From the NCBI GenBank assembly GCA_030747885.1, contig JASLJW010000006.1, positions 1 through 19,639 of the forward strand: DNA of 19,639 nt, read 5' to 3'. The translations under genes were made by a program, and so were the position numbers. The notes below the pieces were generated by a model. That model did not search any database. It worked only from the letters and a program-made list of their open reading frames with translations, and had not been told where the DNA came from. This document shows positions 1 to 7,602 of the stretch, piece by piece. Within the stretch, counting starts at the first letter, position 1. Each line of letters begins with the position of its first letter. The stretch is from Candidatus Thalassarchaeaceae archaeon (lineage in GTDB: Archaea; Thermoplasmatota; Poseidoniia; Poseidoniales; Thalassarchaeaceae).

Positions 1-539
1 CGAATCCATTCGTCGGGATGAGGCAATAGACCGTAACGAAGGAAGGCTTCTCGAAGCCCACCTAACCTCGTTGGATCCCGAACAATGTGAGCATTTGCCA
101 AGGTCTCCTCAACCAAAATCCAATTCTCTTTTTCCTTACTGATAGTTTCCGAGTATTTCGTTCTATAGATTGTTGACTGCTCAGATATTTTCCCATCTAC
201 TGCCATCATTCTTTGCATATGGGCAGTCCAAGCGGAATCAACACAATGATGGAAATATTCGTGATCAAAGCCGAATAAGAAACAAAGATCTAGGGCTAAT
301 CCCTCCGCATTTACTACACCATCTTCCTCCATCTGTCCAGCTACATTTGCAGCTAACCCAGCAAGACAATCAGATTCTACATGTATCCCCCAATCTTCAT
401 TTGGAGACATTTCTCCATCTGAAATTTTCATCATTGGAATATACCAAAAACATCGCAAACCTCGATCATTCTCTCCCATAGATTCGGGATTTTCACTTCT
501 AGAATTCAATTTCAAGGATGGAGACGTTGGAGCGCCCAT
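1..539 (-). CDS. Putative HExxH zinc metallohydrolase (3'-truncated by the window edge)
   Basis: A minus-strand frame opens with ATG at 539..537 and runs without a stop for 179 codons to base 1, so the C-terminus lies outside the window. I see no signal peptide. Residues 93-97 read HEYFH, a textbook HExxH zinc-binding and catalytic motif, followed by H98. About 47 residues later comes EETLANAH (144-151), where a glutamate could be the third zinc ligand. This HExxH plus E(E)xLANA pairing resembles uncharacterised bacterial and archaeal metallopeptidase-like proteins, but I cannot name a family with certainty. ATG at residue 21 is an alternative start. The gene is divergent from the rqcH gene, with 99 bases between the starts. 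The intact 179-codon frame with natural amino-acid composition and the motif pair argue for a real gene. Substrate and role are unknown. Confidence 0.72.
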   Translation of the reverse strand, partial: MGAPTSPSLKLNSRSENPESMGENDRGLRCFWYIPMMKISDGEMSPNEDWGIHVESDCLAGLAANVAGQMEEDGVVNAEGLALDLCFLFGFDHEYFHHCVDSAWTAHMQRMMAVDGKISEQSTIYRTKYSETISKEKENWILVEETLANAHIVRDPTRLGGLREAFLRYGLLPHPDEWI

Positions 540-638
540 GCTCGGTACTGTAGGCTGCACGAATGGTAAGCAAATTTCACGGTTATTCAAGCGATTGCCT
601 ATTGAAGGGTCGATAGGCTCCTTAACTCGGCGGTCGCG

Positions 639-2756
639 ATGCGTGAACACTCCTCGAGCTTTGATCTCGCTCGAATGGTTTTGGAACTTAGAGCACATAT
701 CGGTGCACGAATCAGGAAATCATACCAACCACATTGGGAACAAGTAATGATTCGATTAAATTCCAAAAAAGAAGGAGCTTCGGACTTAGTAATCGTTCGA
801 GGGCGCCGCCTCTATCTTTCCGATAGAGATCGTCCAATGCCAATGAGCCCCTCTCCTTTTGCCATGGTCCTAAGGAAGCATTTGGGCAATGGAAGGCTAG
901 TTGACGTAACACAACATGGATTTGATCGTATCATCACCCTACATATCGATACGGCTACAGGGATACATCGCCTAGTCATTGAAATGTTTAGAGATGGGAA
1001 TGTAATTCTTCTAGACCCTGAAGGAATCATAATTCAACCACTAACCTCTACTGAATACGCTTCAAGAACTCTGAAGAGAGGAGTACCCTACGAGTGGCCT
1101 CCAGCCCAAGTTGATCCTCGTGAACTTAGTTCAGATAATCTAGTCAAAATTCTAAATTCTAGTGATTCAGATCTTGTCCGAACATTGGCTGCAAAAGCAA
1201 ATTTAGGCAGAGGATATGCTAACGCAATCTGTTCTAGTACAGGTATAGAACCTAGCCTTCCTGCAAAAGATCTCAATCAATCGCAATGTAATTTAATTCT
1301 CAACGAATTATCCAATTTGCTTTCTGGAATCGATGGAGATTCGGCTTTCTCGTGGGCGAAGGATACCGAATCCCTCGCTATTATCGAGAAAGGAGATACT
1401 CCGGGTGAAATTCCTCCTTTCCTAGAAGTTGCACCAGTAAATTTAGCACATTTACAAAGCGATTTACGAATGGAATTTTCATCGATCTCTGCAGCAGCAG
1501 ATCGATGGTGGGGGGCTCATGATGCAGCAGCATACGCTAGAAGAGAAATGGAGAAAATGGTTGAATCTGGGGAAGCTGAAGAAACTGTTGGAGGCCAACT
1601 TGGAAGAAGGGCAGAACAACAAGAAGGCGCCATCGAATCTTTTCAAAAGAAGGCTGAAAAAGCCCAATCTAAAGCTCAATCGATTACGGAAAATTTTACT
1701 CATGTAAATGAACTGATTGAACAAGTTAGATCCGCAGTTCAATCAAAAGGATGGGAGGATGTAAAGTCGTCTGTAAAAGAAATTGAATGGATTGAATCGA
1801 TTAATCCTGCAAATAGAACGATGATGGTATTCCTTCCGAATCAAAATGGAGACCCAGGCATTCGAATTGAATTGTATGTTGAAGAAACTGTTCACCAGAA
1901 TGCTCAACGATATTTTTCAGTTGCAAGGACATTAAAGGATAAATCAAAGGGAGCAGTAAAGGCTCTAGAAGAAACTGAAAGGAAACAGCGCAAAGAAAAG
2001 AAAAAGCGGGCAAAGGACGAGGCTGCTGGTAGAGTGGGGAGAATCAAAAGATCCAAACGGATTTGGTTTGAACGTCATAGATGGGCCATGCTATCTGATG
2101 GTCGATTGATGGTAGGAGGAAGAGATGCCAAAGGAAATGATGCGGTGGTAAAGAAACATCTAGGCAAAGATGACATCTATGTTCATGCAGATTTACACGG
2201 TGCACCATCTTGTTCAATTAGGATTTCAGAAGGATTTCAAACAGATTCTGCGCCTAACCCATCTTTGCCTGAACATGTGCCTTCACTAAGACTAACTCAA
2301 TCACCTGATTTTGGAGAACTGAGTGATGATGTACTCGCTGAAGCCGCACAAATCGCAATTTGTTGGTCTAGAGCATGGGGTTCAGGAAGTGGTGCAGCAA
2401 CTGCATTCCATGTACGTTCCACACAAGTTTCGAAAACTGCAGAAACAGGGGAATCTTTGGGAAGAGGTGCATTTGTTATTCGTGGTCAAAGAACATGGCA
2501 TCGAAACATGCCAACTGAATTAACACTAGGAGTAGTAGCAATCAACGGAATTCCATTGCCTCTAGTTGGCACACATTCGACAGTCTCTGCAATATGCGAA
2601 AGATGGGTTAGAATTCAACCAGGTATTGAGAAAAAGGAAACTGTGGCAAATAGAATTGCTAAGGCAACAGGCCTTGTTCAAGATGATGTTCTGGGTTGTC
2701 TTCCTCCAGGTAACCTAAGCATAATTGAAGATCTGAATCTTATCTCCAACAAATAA
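639..2756 (+). CDS. rqcH: NFACT-family ribosome quality control factor (RqcH/NEMF/Tae2-like)
   Basis: This 705-residue protein has the full NFACT architecture. The NFACT-N domain starts at the first residues (FDLARMVLEL, 8-17) and contains the conserved Asp-Arg pair at D96-R97 (HGFDRII), which in RqcH contacts tRNA. A highly charged Glu/Lys-rich coiled-coil middle follows, roughly residues 300-465. The NFACT-R (DUF814) domain lies at about 470-600, with GGRDAKGNDAVVKKHL near 491 and the hallmark HADLHGAPS soon after; the VSKTAETGESLGRGAFVIRG segment follows. Family members bind the obstructed 60S/50S subunit carrying peptidyl-tRNA and recruit tRNA to add a C-terminal tail that marks the stalled chain for degradation. 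Bacterial RqcH adds alanine; archaeal tailing is presumed. The start at 639 fits because the domain's conserved N-terminus begins within ten residues. No clear Shine-Dalgarno is seen. The stop codon directly abuts the stop of the convergent purP gene. Confidence 0.93.
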   Translation: MREHSSSFDLARMVLELRAHIGARIRKSYQPHWEQVMIRLNSKKEGASDLVIVRGRRLYLSDRDRPMPMSPSPFAMVLRKHLGNGRLVDVTQHGFDRIITLHIDTATGIHRLVIEMFRDGNVILLDPEGIIIQPLTSTEYASRTLKRGVPYEWPPAQVDPRELSSDNLVKILNSSDSDLVRTLAAKANLGRGYANAICSSTGIEPSLPAKDLNQSQCNLILNELSNLLSGIDGDSAFSWAKDTESLAIIEKGDTPGEIPPFLEVAPVNLAHLQSDLRMEFSSISAAADRWWGAHDAAAYARREMEKMVESGEAEETVGGQLGRRAEQQEGAIESFQKKAEKAQSKAQSITENFTHVNELIEQVRSAVQSKGWEDVKSSVKEIEWIESINPANRTMMVFLPNQNGDPGIRIELYVEETVHQNAQRYFSVARTLKDKSKGAVKALEETERKQRKEKKKRAKDEAAGRVGRIKRSKRIWFERHRWAMLSDGRLMVGGRDAKGNDAVVKKHLGKDDIYVHADLHGAPSCSIRISEGFQTDSAPNPSLPEHVPSLRLTQSPDFGELSDDVLAEAAQIAICWSRAWGSGSGAATAFHVRSTQVSKTAETGESLGRGAFVIRGQRTWHRNMPTELTLGVVAINGIPLPLVGTHSTVSAICERWVRIQPGIEKKETVANRIAKATGLVQDDVLGCLPPGNLSIIEDLNLISNK

Positions 2757-3869
2757 TCATGAAAGAATTTCGAGTAATCTATCTTTCTCGATTGCTTTCT
2801 TGATACATCGTGCGATACGTTGTCCGGTGCTCATCCCTGATTCATTGATGTCTGAATAAGGTGATCCCCCTACAGCAACATTGCTGCCTGCAACAATTCT
2901 AGCACTAACTTCAAACACTCTAAATTCAAGTTTGTCTGTAACAATTGTTTCTAAACAGAAGGGGCCAATCATTCCCTTCTCACATCCTTCTAACTCCATT
3001 GAAGCGGCTACTGCACCTTCACCAAGTTTGAAGGCCTTTGGAAGAAGAGATTCTCGGAGAACTGCGGGTGTATTTCCAGTGACGACGAATGATGGTTCAA
3101 GACCCATGTCTCTCAAATCACGAAGACTTCCTAACTTGTAGAATTCGTCAACATTGGCTTCATCACGACGATCAATACTCATCAATTCCAATCGACCTAA
3201 GGATTGATTGGAATTCGAACCTATCCCCTCTACCTGATACCCATCATCTGGAATTGGATCGAAAAAGAATTGAAAATAATATCTAGTTCCTAGAACATAT
3301 TCCTGAATTGTAAATTCCTCATCTAAATCCACATTTCTTCTGAAATCTCTGAAGTCTCGAGCGATGAAATAACCTCTGCCACCTTTCGCTCCCGCATACT
3401 TCACAATCACCGGGCCATCGATGTCTTTTGGATCATCTATCACCTTGGGCATTTCACATCCTCCGGATTCAAGCCAGATTCGTTGCCTTTCACGACTTCC
3501 TTCCCATTCCAAGATGTTACGATTTCCAAAGGTAGGGACACCTAGTTCTTGGAATAAATTCGGTCCAAGATATTCAACCAATGAACCATGAGGAATCATT
3601 ACCACATTTCGTTCTCTAAGGAATTCACCATAATCCATCAATTGCTTGTAGTTATCGAGTATCAACCATTCATCGGGTTCTGCTCCGGGAAATGCACTGT
3701 ACATTTTTCGGCGTTCTTCCCCTACACAAATCCCCAATGTACGAAATCCCTCTTGGCGAGCACCATGAAGTATCTGTAACGACGAATGTGAAGCCACTAC
3801 TCCGATAGTGATTGCTGAGCAGTCATACGAATCCACCCACTCGGAAAGTGGAATTGCGCCTTCCGCCAT
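2757..3869 (-). CDS. purP: FAICAR synthetase, PurP (formate-dependent AICAR ligase)
   Basis: PurP is the archaeal ATP-grasp enzyme that formylates AICAR to FAICAR with formate and ATP, the penultimate step of IMP synthesis, replacing the folate-dependent PurH transformylase. Recognisable blocks, in order: AITIGVVASHSSLQILHGAR near the N-terminus, PHGSLVEYLG, FGNRNILEWE, the ATP-grasp glycine-rich loop VIVKYAGAKGGRGYF, IQEYVLGTRYYFQFFF, LMSIDRRDEANVDE, VTGNTPAVLRESLLPKAF, IGPFCLE and FEVSARIVAG with GSPYSD. From ATG at 3869 the protein is 370 residues, close to the usual 335-365. The frame also opens at an upstream ATG (3941), but that adds 24 unconserved residues and overlaps the divergent kynA start; a TATA-like TCAATAAC lies at -29 to -22 from 3869, supporting the shorter form. 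A short insertion (around GYQVEGIGSNSNQ) precedes the LELMSIDRR block compared with methanogen PurP. It is single-gene and convergent with rqcH. Confidence 0.93.
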   Translation of the reverse strand: MAEGAIPLSEWVDSYDCSAITIGVVASHSSLQILHGARQEGFRTLGICVGEERRKMYSAFPGAEPDEWLILDNYKQLMDYGEFLRERNVVMIPHGSLVEYLGPNLFQELGVPTFGNRNILEWEGSRERQRIWLESGGCEMPKVIDDPKDIDGPVIVKYAGAKGGRGYFIARDFRDFRRNVDLDEEFTIQEYVLGTRYYFQFFFDPIPDDGYQVEGIGSNSNQSLGRLELMSIDRRDEANVDEFYKLGSLRDLRDMGLEPSFVVTGNTPAVLRESLLPKAFKLGEGAVAASMELEGCEKGMIGPFCLETIVTDKLEFRVFEVSARIVAGSNVAVGGSPYSDINESGMSTGQRIARCIKKAIEKDRLLEILS

Positions 3870-3890
3870 TAGGAACCGGTCAAGTATGTG

Positions 3891-3898
3891 GTTATTGA
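3891..3898 (-). promoter_or_regulatory. TATA-like box for purP
   Basis: On the minus strand this reads TCAATAAC and lies 22-29 bases upstream of the ATG at 3869. That is the expected TATA position for a leaderless archaeal transcript. The match to a canonical TTTATA-type box is only moderate. It supports the downstream purP start rather than 3941. Confidence 0.35.
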
Positions 3899-3935
3899 CG
3901 ATTTTCCAAACTAAGGAATTTAGCAATGAGTCGAA

Positions 3936-5036
3936 ATGCATTACAAACCGAACCCACTGATGCAGTACATGGGCGGGGGTTCTGGAGGACGTTCCAGTTA
4001 TGGGGACTATCTGAATTTAGAGGAGTTACTTTCGTTGCAACACGGCAATGATGTATCTGCTGATGAGATGCATTTTATCGTCGTTCACCAGACTTTTGAA
4101 CTATGGTTCAAACAAGTTATTCGTGAATTAGCTGAATCAAGAGATACTCTTGCATCAGAACAAGTTTCAGAAGATAAAATTCCGGCGGTAGTCCATAGAC
4201 TAGGGCGCATAACAGAAATCTTCAGACTAATGGCCCAACAATGGACAGTGATGGAAACTCTATCCCCTCAAGATTTCCTAGCATTCAGAGATGGTTTAGG
4301 AAGCGCATCTGGATTTGAATCCTACCAAATGAGGGAACTTGAGATTCTTGTTGGCCTTTCTAATGAACAGAGGACCGGAGGCATGGATCCCATTGCCCGA
4401 TTTAGGAAAATGGCGGAGGAATCAGAGAGTGGGGCGAAGGCACTGAAAAGATTGGAAGATCGGATGGACGAGCCCAGTCTTTGGGATACTGCTAGGGCAT
4501 GGCTAGGAAGAACTCCAATCATGGGTTCATCTCCAGGAGATGATGATGATGGAGATATTGTCCAATCATATGTTGAATCACACATTGCTGCACAAGTTCA
4601 ACATGGAGAACAAATGGCGGCCAGAATGGCAAAATGGGGAATGGGAGATTCAGAAGCAATGAAGGCACGCTTCGCTTCAATTGCACAAGGAGCTAGAGAC
4701 TTTCTAATGCCTGATGGAGAAATCGACCGTGCACGAGCTGGACTTCTATTCATCGAATCATACCGTGAATTGCCTTTGTTGTCTTGGCCAAGAACCCTGA
4801 TTGATCGAATGATCGAATTGGAAGAGTCTATGGTCAAATGGAGGCATAGTCATGCACGAATGGTGGAACGAATTATTGGACGAAGGATAGGAACTGGAGG
4901 TTCCTCAGGAGTTGATTATCTCGATGCCACAACATCATATCGTGTATTCACCGATTTGTGGTCTGTTCGCACCATTTTGATCCGAGAAGACCTTCGACCA
5001 AAACTGATTAATCCCGGATTCTATGGTTTTGCTTGA
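3936..5036 (+). CDS. kynA: Tryptophan 2,3-dioxygenase
   Basis: This 366-residue heme enzyme oxidatively opens the indole ring of L-tryptophan to N-formylkynurenine, the entry step of the kynurenine route. The family signatures are complete. YGDYLNLEELLSLQ (22-35) is followed by DEMHFIVVHQTFELWFKQ (43-60), with the active-site His at 51. ETLSPQDFLAFRDGLGSASGF (107-127) contains the substrate-carboxylate Arg at 118. The proximal heme ligand is probably His306 (KWRHSHARMV), and GTGGSSG at 319-325 is the substrate-ammonium loop. Length lies between bacterial (about 280) and animal (about 400) forms; the extra sequence includes an acidic GDDDDGD stretch after residue 190. The start codon is half of an ATGCAT palindrome. 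Its TGA stop overlaps a possible TTG start of the thiolase gene (TTGA), suggesting co-translation. Cytoplasmic. Confidence 0.94.
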   Translation: MHYKPNPLMQYMGGGSGGRSSYGDYLNLEELLSLQHGNDVSADEMHFIVVHQTFELWFKQVIRELAESRDTLASEQVSEDKIPAVVHRLGRITEIFRLMAQQWTVMETLSPQDFLAFRDGLGSASGFESYQMRELEILVGLSNEQRTGGMDPIARFRKMAEESESGAKALKRLEDRMDEPSLWDTARAWLGRTPIMGSSPGDDDDGDIVQSYVESHIAAQVQHGEQMAARMAKWGMGDSEAMKARFASIAQGARDFLMPDGEIDRARAGLLFIESYRELPLLSWPRTLIDRMIELEESMVKWRHSHARMVERIIGRRIGTGGSSGVDYLDATTSYRVFTDLWSVRTILIREDLRPKLINPGFYGFA

Positions 5037-5059
5037 ACAAAACGAAAGTTCTTCCCTCG

Positions 5060-6268
5060 ATGCCTTCTACTAGTGCCATGGGAAGGCCTGTGATTTGCGC
5101 CGTAGCGCGAACTCCAATAGGACGTTACAGAGGTGTTTTCTCTAGAATGAGTGCTGTTGAACTAGGTATTATCGCAGTTAAAGGAGTAATTCAAAGAGCA
5201 GGGATTGAACCTTCTAAAGGCGTCATCGACGAAGTTCTAATGGGGCAAGTTATCCAAGCAGGATCTGGCCAAAATCCTGCTAGACAAGTGGCACTAGGTG
5301 CGGATTTACCGGTCTCAACTCCGAGTGTTACAATCAACAAAGTATGTGGTTCAAGTCTAAAATCAGTCATGATTGCTGCTTCTTCAATTCGAGCAGAAGA
5401 ACATAGAGCAGTGATTGCAGGAGGTATGGAAAGCATGACTAATGCACCTCATCTAATCAGAGGATATCAACAAGGAGATGAAATAAATCCTGAGGAATTG
5501 ATTCATTCTATGGTTCACGATGGTTTGTGGGATGTCTACAATGACATGCACATGGGGAATACTGGAGAAGTAATCGCAGAAGAATGTTCAATCTCTAGAA
5601 CCGAAATGGATGAATTCGCTGTTAGATCTCAACAAAGAGCAGCAAATGCGAGGGACAATGGATGGTTTGATTGGGAGATTGTTCCAGTTACCACAGTATC
5701 TGAAAGTGGAGATGCCTTAATCATCAAAACTGATGAAGGAATTAGGGGAAATAGTAGTACAGAAACTTTGGCTCAACTTAGAACTGTTTTCCAAAAAGAT
5801 GGAACCATCACTGCTGGAAATGCTTCAACATTGAATGATGGAGCAAGTGCTGTTTTGGTGGCAGATGAAGACTTTGCAACAGAACAAGGATGGCCTATTC
5901 TAGCACGTATCATTGACCAATGTACTAGTGGTGTTGAACCTGAACGCGTAATGTACGCACCAATACCTGCAATCAATACACTTCTGGAAAGAAATGAGCT
6001 TGGTGCCATGGATGTAGATCTTTACGAGCATAACGAGGCGTTTGCATCTGCCTCATGTGCAGTTGCTAAAGAGATTGGTATCCCTCCAGATAAATTCAAT
6101 CTGAATGGAGGAGCGGTGAGCCTTGGTCATCCATTGGGTTCTTCAGGTACTCGCTGTCTAATTACCATGCTCGGAATACTACGAAGAACCAACAGACGTA
6201 ATGGTATTGTCACCCTTTGTTTGGGTGGAGGAAACGCAGTTGCAATGCTTATCGAACGTGTTGAATGA
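5060..6268 (+). CDS. Acetyl-CoA C-acetyltransferase (thiolase)
   Basis: The product is a thiolase that condenses two acetyl-CoA to acetoacetyl-CoA or cleaves acetoacetyl-CoA. Counting from ATG at 5060 (402 residues), it has the nucleophile Cys96 (NKVCGSSLKS), GGMESMTNAP at 121-130, NEAFA at 325-329, His357 in GGAVSLGHPLGSSGTR, and the acid/base Cys387 in CLGGGNAVA. All catalytic residues are present and the length matches the usual 390-400. Start choice is uncertain: TTG at 5033 overlaps the kynA stop by four bases, ATG at 5060 gives a 23-base gap, and ATG at 5078 puts the conserved VICAVARTPIGRY nearest to the N-terminus. No Shine-Dalgarno distinguishes them. The same-strand, near-contiguous position after kynA suggests one transcript. 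A job in finishing tryptophan or fatty-acid breakdown, or in feeding mevalonate synthesis, is equally compatible with the sequence. Confidence 0.93.
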   Translation: MPSTSAMGRPVICAVARTPIGRYRGVFSRMSAVELGIIAVKGVIQRAGIEPSKGVIDEVLMGQVIQAGSGQNPARQVALGADLPVSTPSVTINKVCGSSLKSVMIAASSIRAEEHRAVIAGGMESMTNAPHLIRGYQQGDEINPEELIHSMVHDGLWDVYNDMHMGNTGEVIAEECSISRTEMDEFAVRSQQRAANARDNGWFDWEIVPVTTVSESGDALIIKTDEGIRGNSSTETLAQLRTVFQKDGTITAGNASTLNDGASAVLVADEDFATEQGWPILARIIDQCTSGVEPERVMYAPIPAINTLLERNELGAMDVDLYEHNEAFASASCAVAKEIGIPPDKFNLNGGAVSLGHPLGSSGTRCLITMLGILRRTNRRNGIVTLCLGGGNAVAMLIERVE

Positions 6269-6274
6269 ATGGAC

Positions 6275-6282
6275 TTGAATAG
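6275..6282 (+). promoter_or_regulatory. TATA-like box for rpoK
   Basis: TTGAATAG lies about 55 bases before the rpoK start, in the 66-base gap after the thiolase gene. Its sequence is close to the TTGAAATA box seen before ctaA. A start of transcription about 30 bases downstream would leave a leader containing the strong ribosome binding site at 6323-6329. The assignment rests on sequence similarity and spacing only. Confidence 0.35.
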
Positions 6283-6322
6283 GCGCAGCCCTTATTGCAC
6301 ACCCGAAGGTCGCAGGGCCGTT

Positions 6323-6329
6323 AGGTGAT
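6323..6329 (+). promoter_or_regulatory. Strong Shine-Dalgarno of rpoK
   Basis: AGGTGAT is complementary to the archaeal 16S rRNA 3' end (anti-SD of GGAGGTGAT) over seven bases and sits five bases before ATG 6335. It is the best ribosome binding site in the window and fixes the rpoK start. Confidence 0.7.
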
Positions 6330-6334
6330 ACAAG

Positions 6335-6586
6335 ATGGTCAAGCCAAACCGTGAACACACGAGATTCGAAAAGGCCCGGATCATCGGAGCAAGAGCCCTG
6401 CAAATCAGCATGGGTGCCCCGATTCATGTCAGTGAAGACGCTCTTAGAGAGCACTTCAAAGCTGAACTTATTCAGTTGTATGGAGTCGAGGGGGCGAACA
6501 CTCGTTTCGTTCTTGACCCACAGAAGATTGCAATGCTAGAATACGAGCGTGATCTTCTTCCAATGGATATTGAACCTCACGACTAG
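6335..6586 (+). CDS. rpoK: DNA-directed RNA polymerase subunit K (Rpo6/Rpb6)
   Basis: This 83-residue protein carries the Rpb6/omega core HTRFEKARIIGARALQISMGAP (residues 8-29), which clamps RNA polymerase and promotes assembly, and the later IAMLEYERDLLPMDI block equivalent to the usual IAxxEL..GxxPITV. Between the MGAP and IA blocks there are about 35 residues, whereas typical archaeal RpoK has about 14. The insertion contains an amphipathic-looking stretch (EDALREHFKAELIQLYGVEG). The protein ends in the acidic EPHD rather than the usual basic tail. The start is fixed by the AGGTGAT site five bases upstream. It lies outside the common rpoN/rpsI/rpsM-type operon, behind a thiolase, and may have its own promoter. 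Its stop is three bases from the stop of the convergent thioredoxin-like gene. Confidence 0.88.
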   Translation: MVKPNREHTRFEKARIIGARALQISMGAPIHVSEDALREHFKAELIQLYGVEGANTRFVLDPQKIAMLEYERDLLPMDIEPHD

Positions 6587-6589
6587 ACT

Positions 6590-7552
6590 TCATTCCTCTT
6601 CGATTGAAGTTCTTCTTGACGACCAAAGTAGAGGGAATGTGTGTTGTAAAGCAGGAAGTAATGCAGCGATACCGCCAAACAAAACCAACCACATAATCCA
6701 TTTATTCTCTTCAAAGAGGTTGGGCTCCGCAAAAACTGGGGGAGTCGAGAAAAAACCGTCGTAAAGTGGGCGATCTGAACCAACAATCAATTCAGCGTCT
6801 CCAGGATTTCGGATAATCATTACCAATTGTCCTATATCGCCAATAGAACTCGCTCTTGAACCATTCAATGATATCTGAACTGTAGAATTAACGTCTACAT
6901 CAGTCTGTCCAGCTACCACTGTATCAGATAAAAGACCCAAAGGAACATGATTTACTCCATCTACCACTAGGAATACATCAGCTCTTAGAGAAGGATCAGA
7001 TACATTGAGATTCACCGAAATTACACCATTCTCAATACTCCAATTTTCTATTTTGTTTTCGCCTGGAGAAGACGTTCGAGTCCCGCCTTTCGAAGTAATT
7101 TCGGCAACTAAATCAAACAAATCATGGGTTTGATTGCTCCCATTCAAAACCCATCTCCCATCAATTACCACTGTTGGATAACCATGCACTCCCTGATGGA
7201 TTTTCGTCTCATTGCTAGCAATTACTGAAAGGGGGTCAATTGTCGATGAATGGTGATGTAAAGCAATTAAGCCAGGCCATACATTCAACATCTCGTTTAA
7301 TTGAGTCTCAGCAGATCTGCAAGGACTACACCAAGTCGCAGTATGCAATTCGATTACCAACGGCCCTCTACGAGCATTTTCTCCATCTCCTTCTGTCACA
7401 TTCGTATTCAAATCCACTATCACTGCATCTACAATTCTCCCTGGAGAATCTGTGCTAAGTGAATCATCCAATTCGATGGGTTCTCCAAGAATTGAAGGGG
7501 GGAGGAGGAGGAGCATCGCGAGTAGACATATCAAAGAAAAATCGGAACGCAT
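6590..7552 (-). CDS. Exported, membrane-anchored thioredoxin-like protein
   Basis: The 320-residue product begins with a signal peptide (MRSDF then a Leu-rich core to about residue 22, with G-E at the probable cleavage region). A thioredoxin-fold domain follows, roughly 60-155, with the redox motif WCSPC (C75 and C78) and the cis-proline in GYPTVVIDG (P126). A beta-rich domain occupies about 160-265, and one transmembrane helix near 285-306 precedes a short charged tail (RRTSIEEE). The predicted arrangement puts the CxxC domain outside the cell. Known proteins of this layout reduce or form disulfides in exported proteins, including the copper site of cytochrome oxidase. The divergent ctaA-ctaB heme genes, with a shared promoter, make an oxidase-assembly role attractive but unproven. 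Four to five N-x-S/T sites would allow glycosylation. The exact substrate is unknown. Confidence 0.82.
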   Translation of the reverse strand: MRSDFSLICLLAMLLLLPPSILGEPIELDDSLSTDSPGRIVDAVIVDLNTNVTEGDGENARRGPLVIELHTATWCSPCRSAETQLNEMLNVWPGLIALHHHSSTIDPLSVIASNETKIHQGVHGYPTVVIDGRWVLNGSNQTHDLFDLVAEITSKGGTRTSSPGENKIENWSIENGVISVNLNVSDPSLRADVFLVVDGVNHVPLGLLSDTVVAGQTDVDVNSTVQISLNGSRASSIGDIGQLVMIIRNPGDAELIVGSDRPLYDGFFSTPPVFAEPNLFEENKWIMWLVLFGGIAALLPALQHTFPLLWSSRRTSIEEE

Positions 7553-7573
7553 GACTAGGGGAGTCGTCGGGCG

Positions 7574-7581
7574 TTGAAATA
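7574..7581. promoter_or_regulatory. Shared TATA-like box between divergent genes
   Basis: TTGAAATA on the plus strand (TATTTCAA on the minus) sits exactly in the middle of the 50-base gap, with 21 bases on either side before each ATG (7552 minus, 7603 plus). The box is therefore at -29 to -22 from both starts, ideal for leaderless transcripts in both directions. The polarity of the box and any BRE cannot be settled by eye. Confidence 0.5.
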
Positions 7582-7602
7582 CCCCTCACCCCTCCGATAC
7601 TC

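Noticed and set aside
170..481. Plus-strand 103-codon frame near the left edge
   Set aside because: It is antisense to the HEYFH gene, is rich in His/Leu/Gln repeats typical of a reversed coding strand, and has no family motif.
3936..3941. Overlapping divergent starts sharing ATGCAT
   Set aside because: The purP frame from 3941 adds residues not typical of the family; ATG 3869 is better, so the palindrome is likely incidental.
6288..6318. GCCCT...AGGGC pairing in the rpoK leader as a riboswitch or attenuator
   Set aside because: Only five base pairs with a long loop; no known riboswitch motif or T-run. Probably chance in a GC-rich leader.
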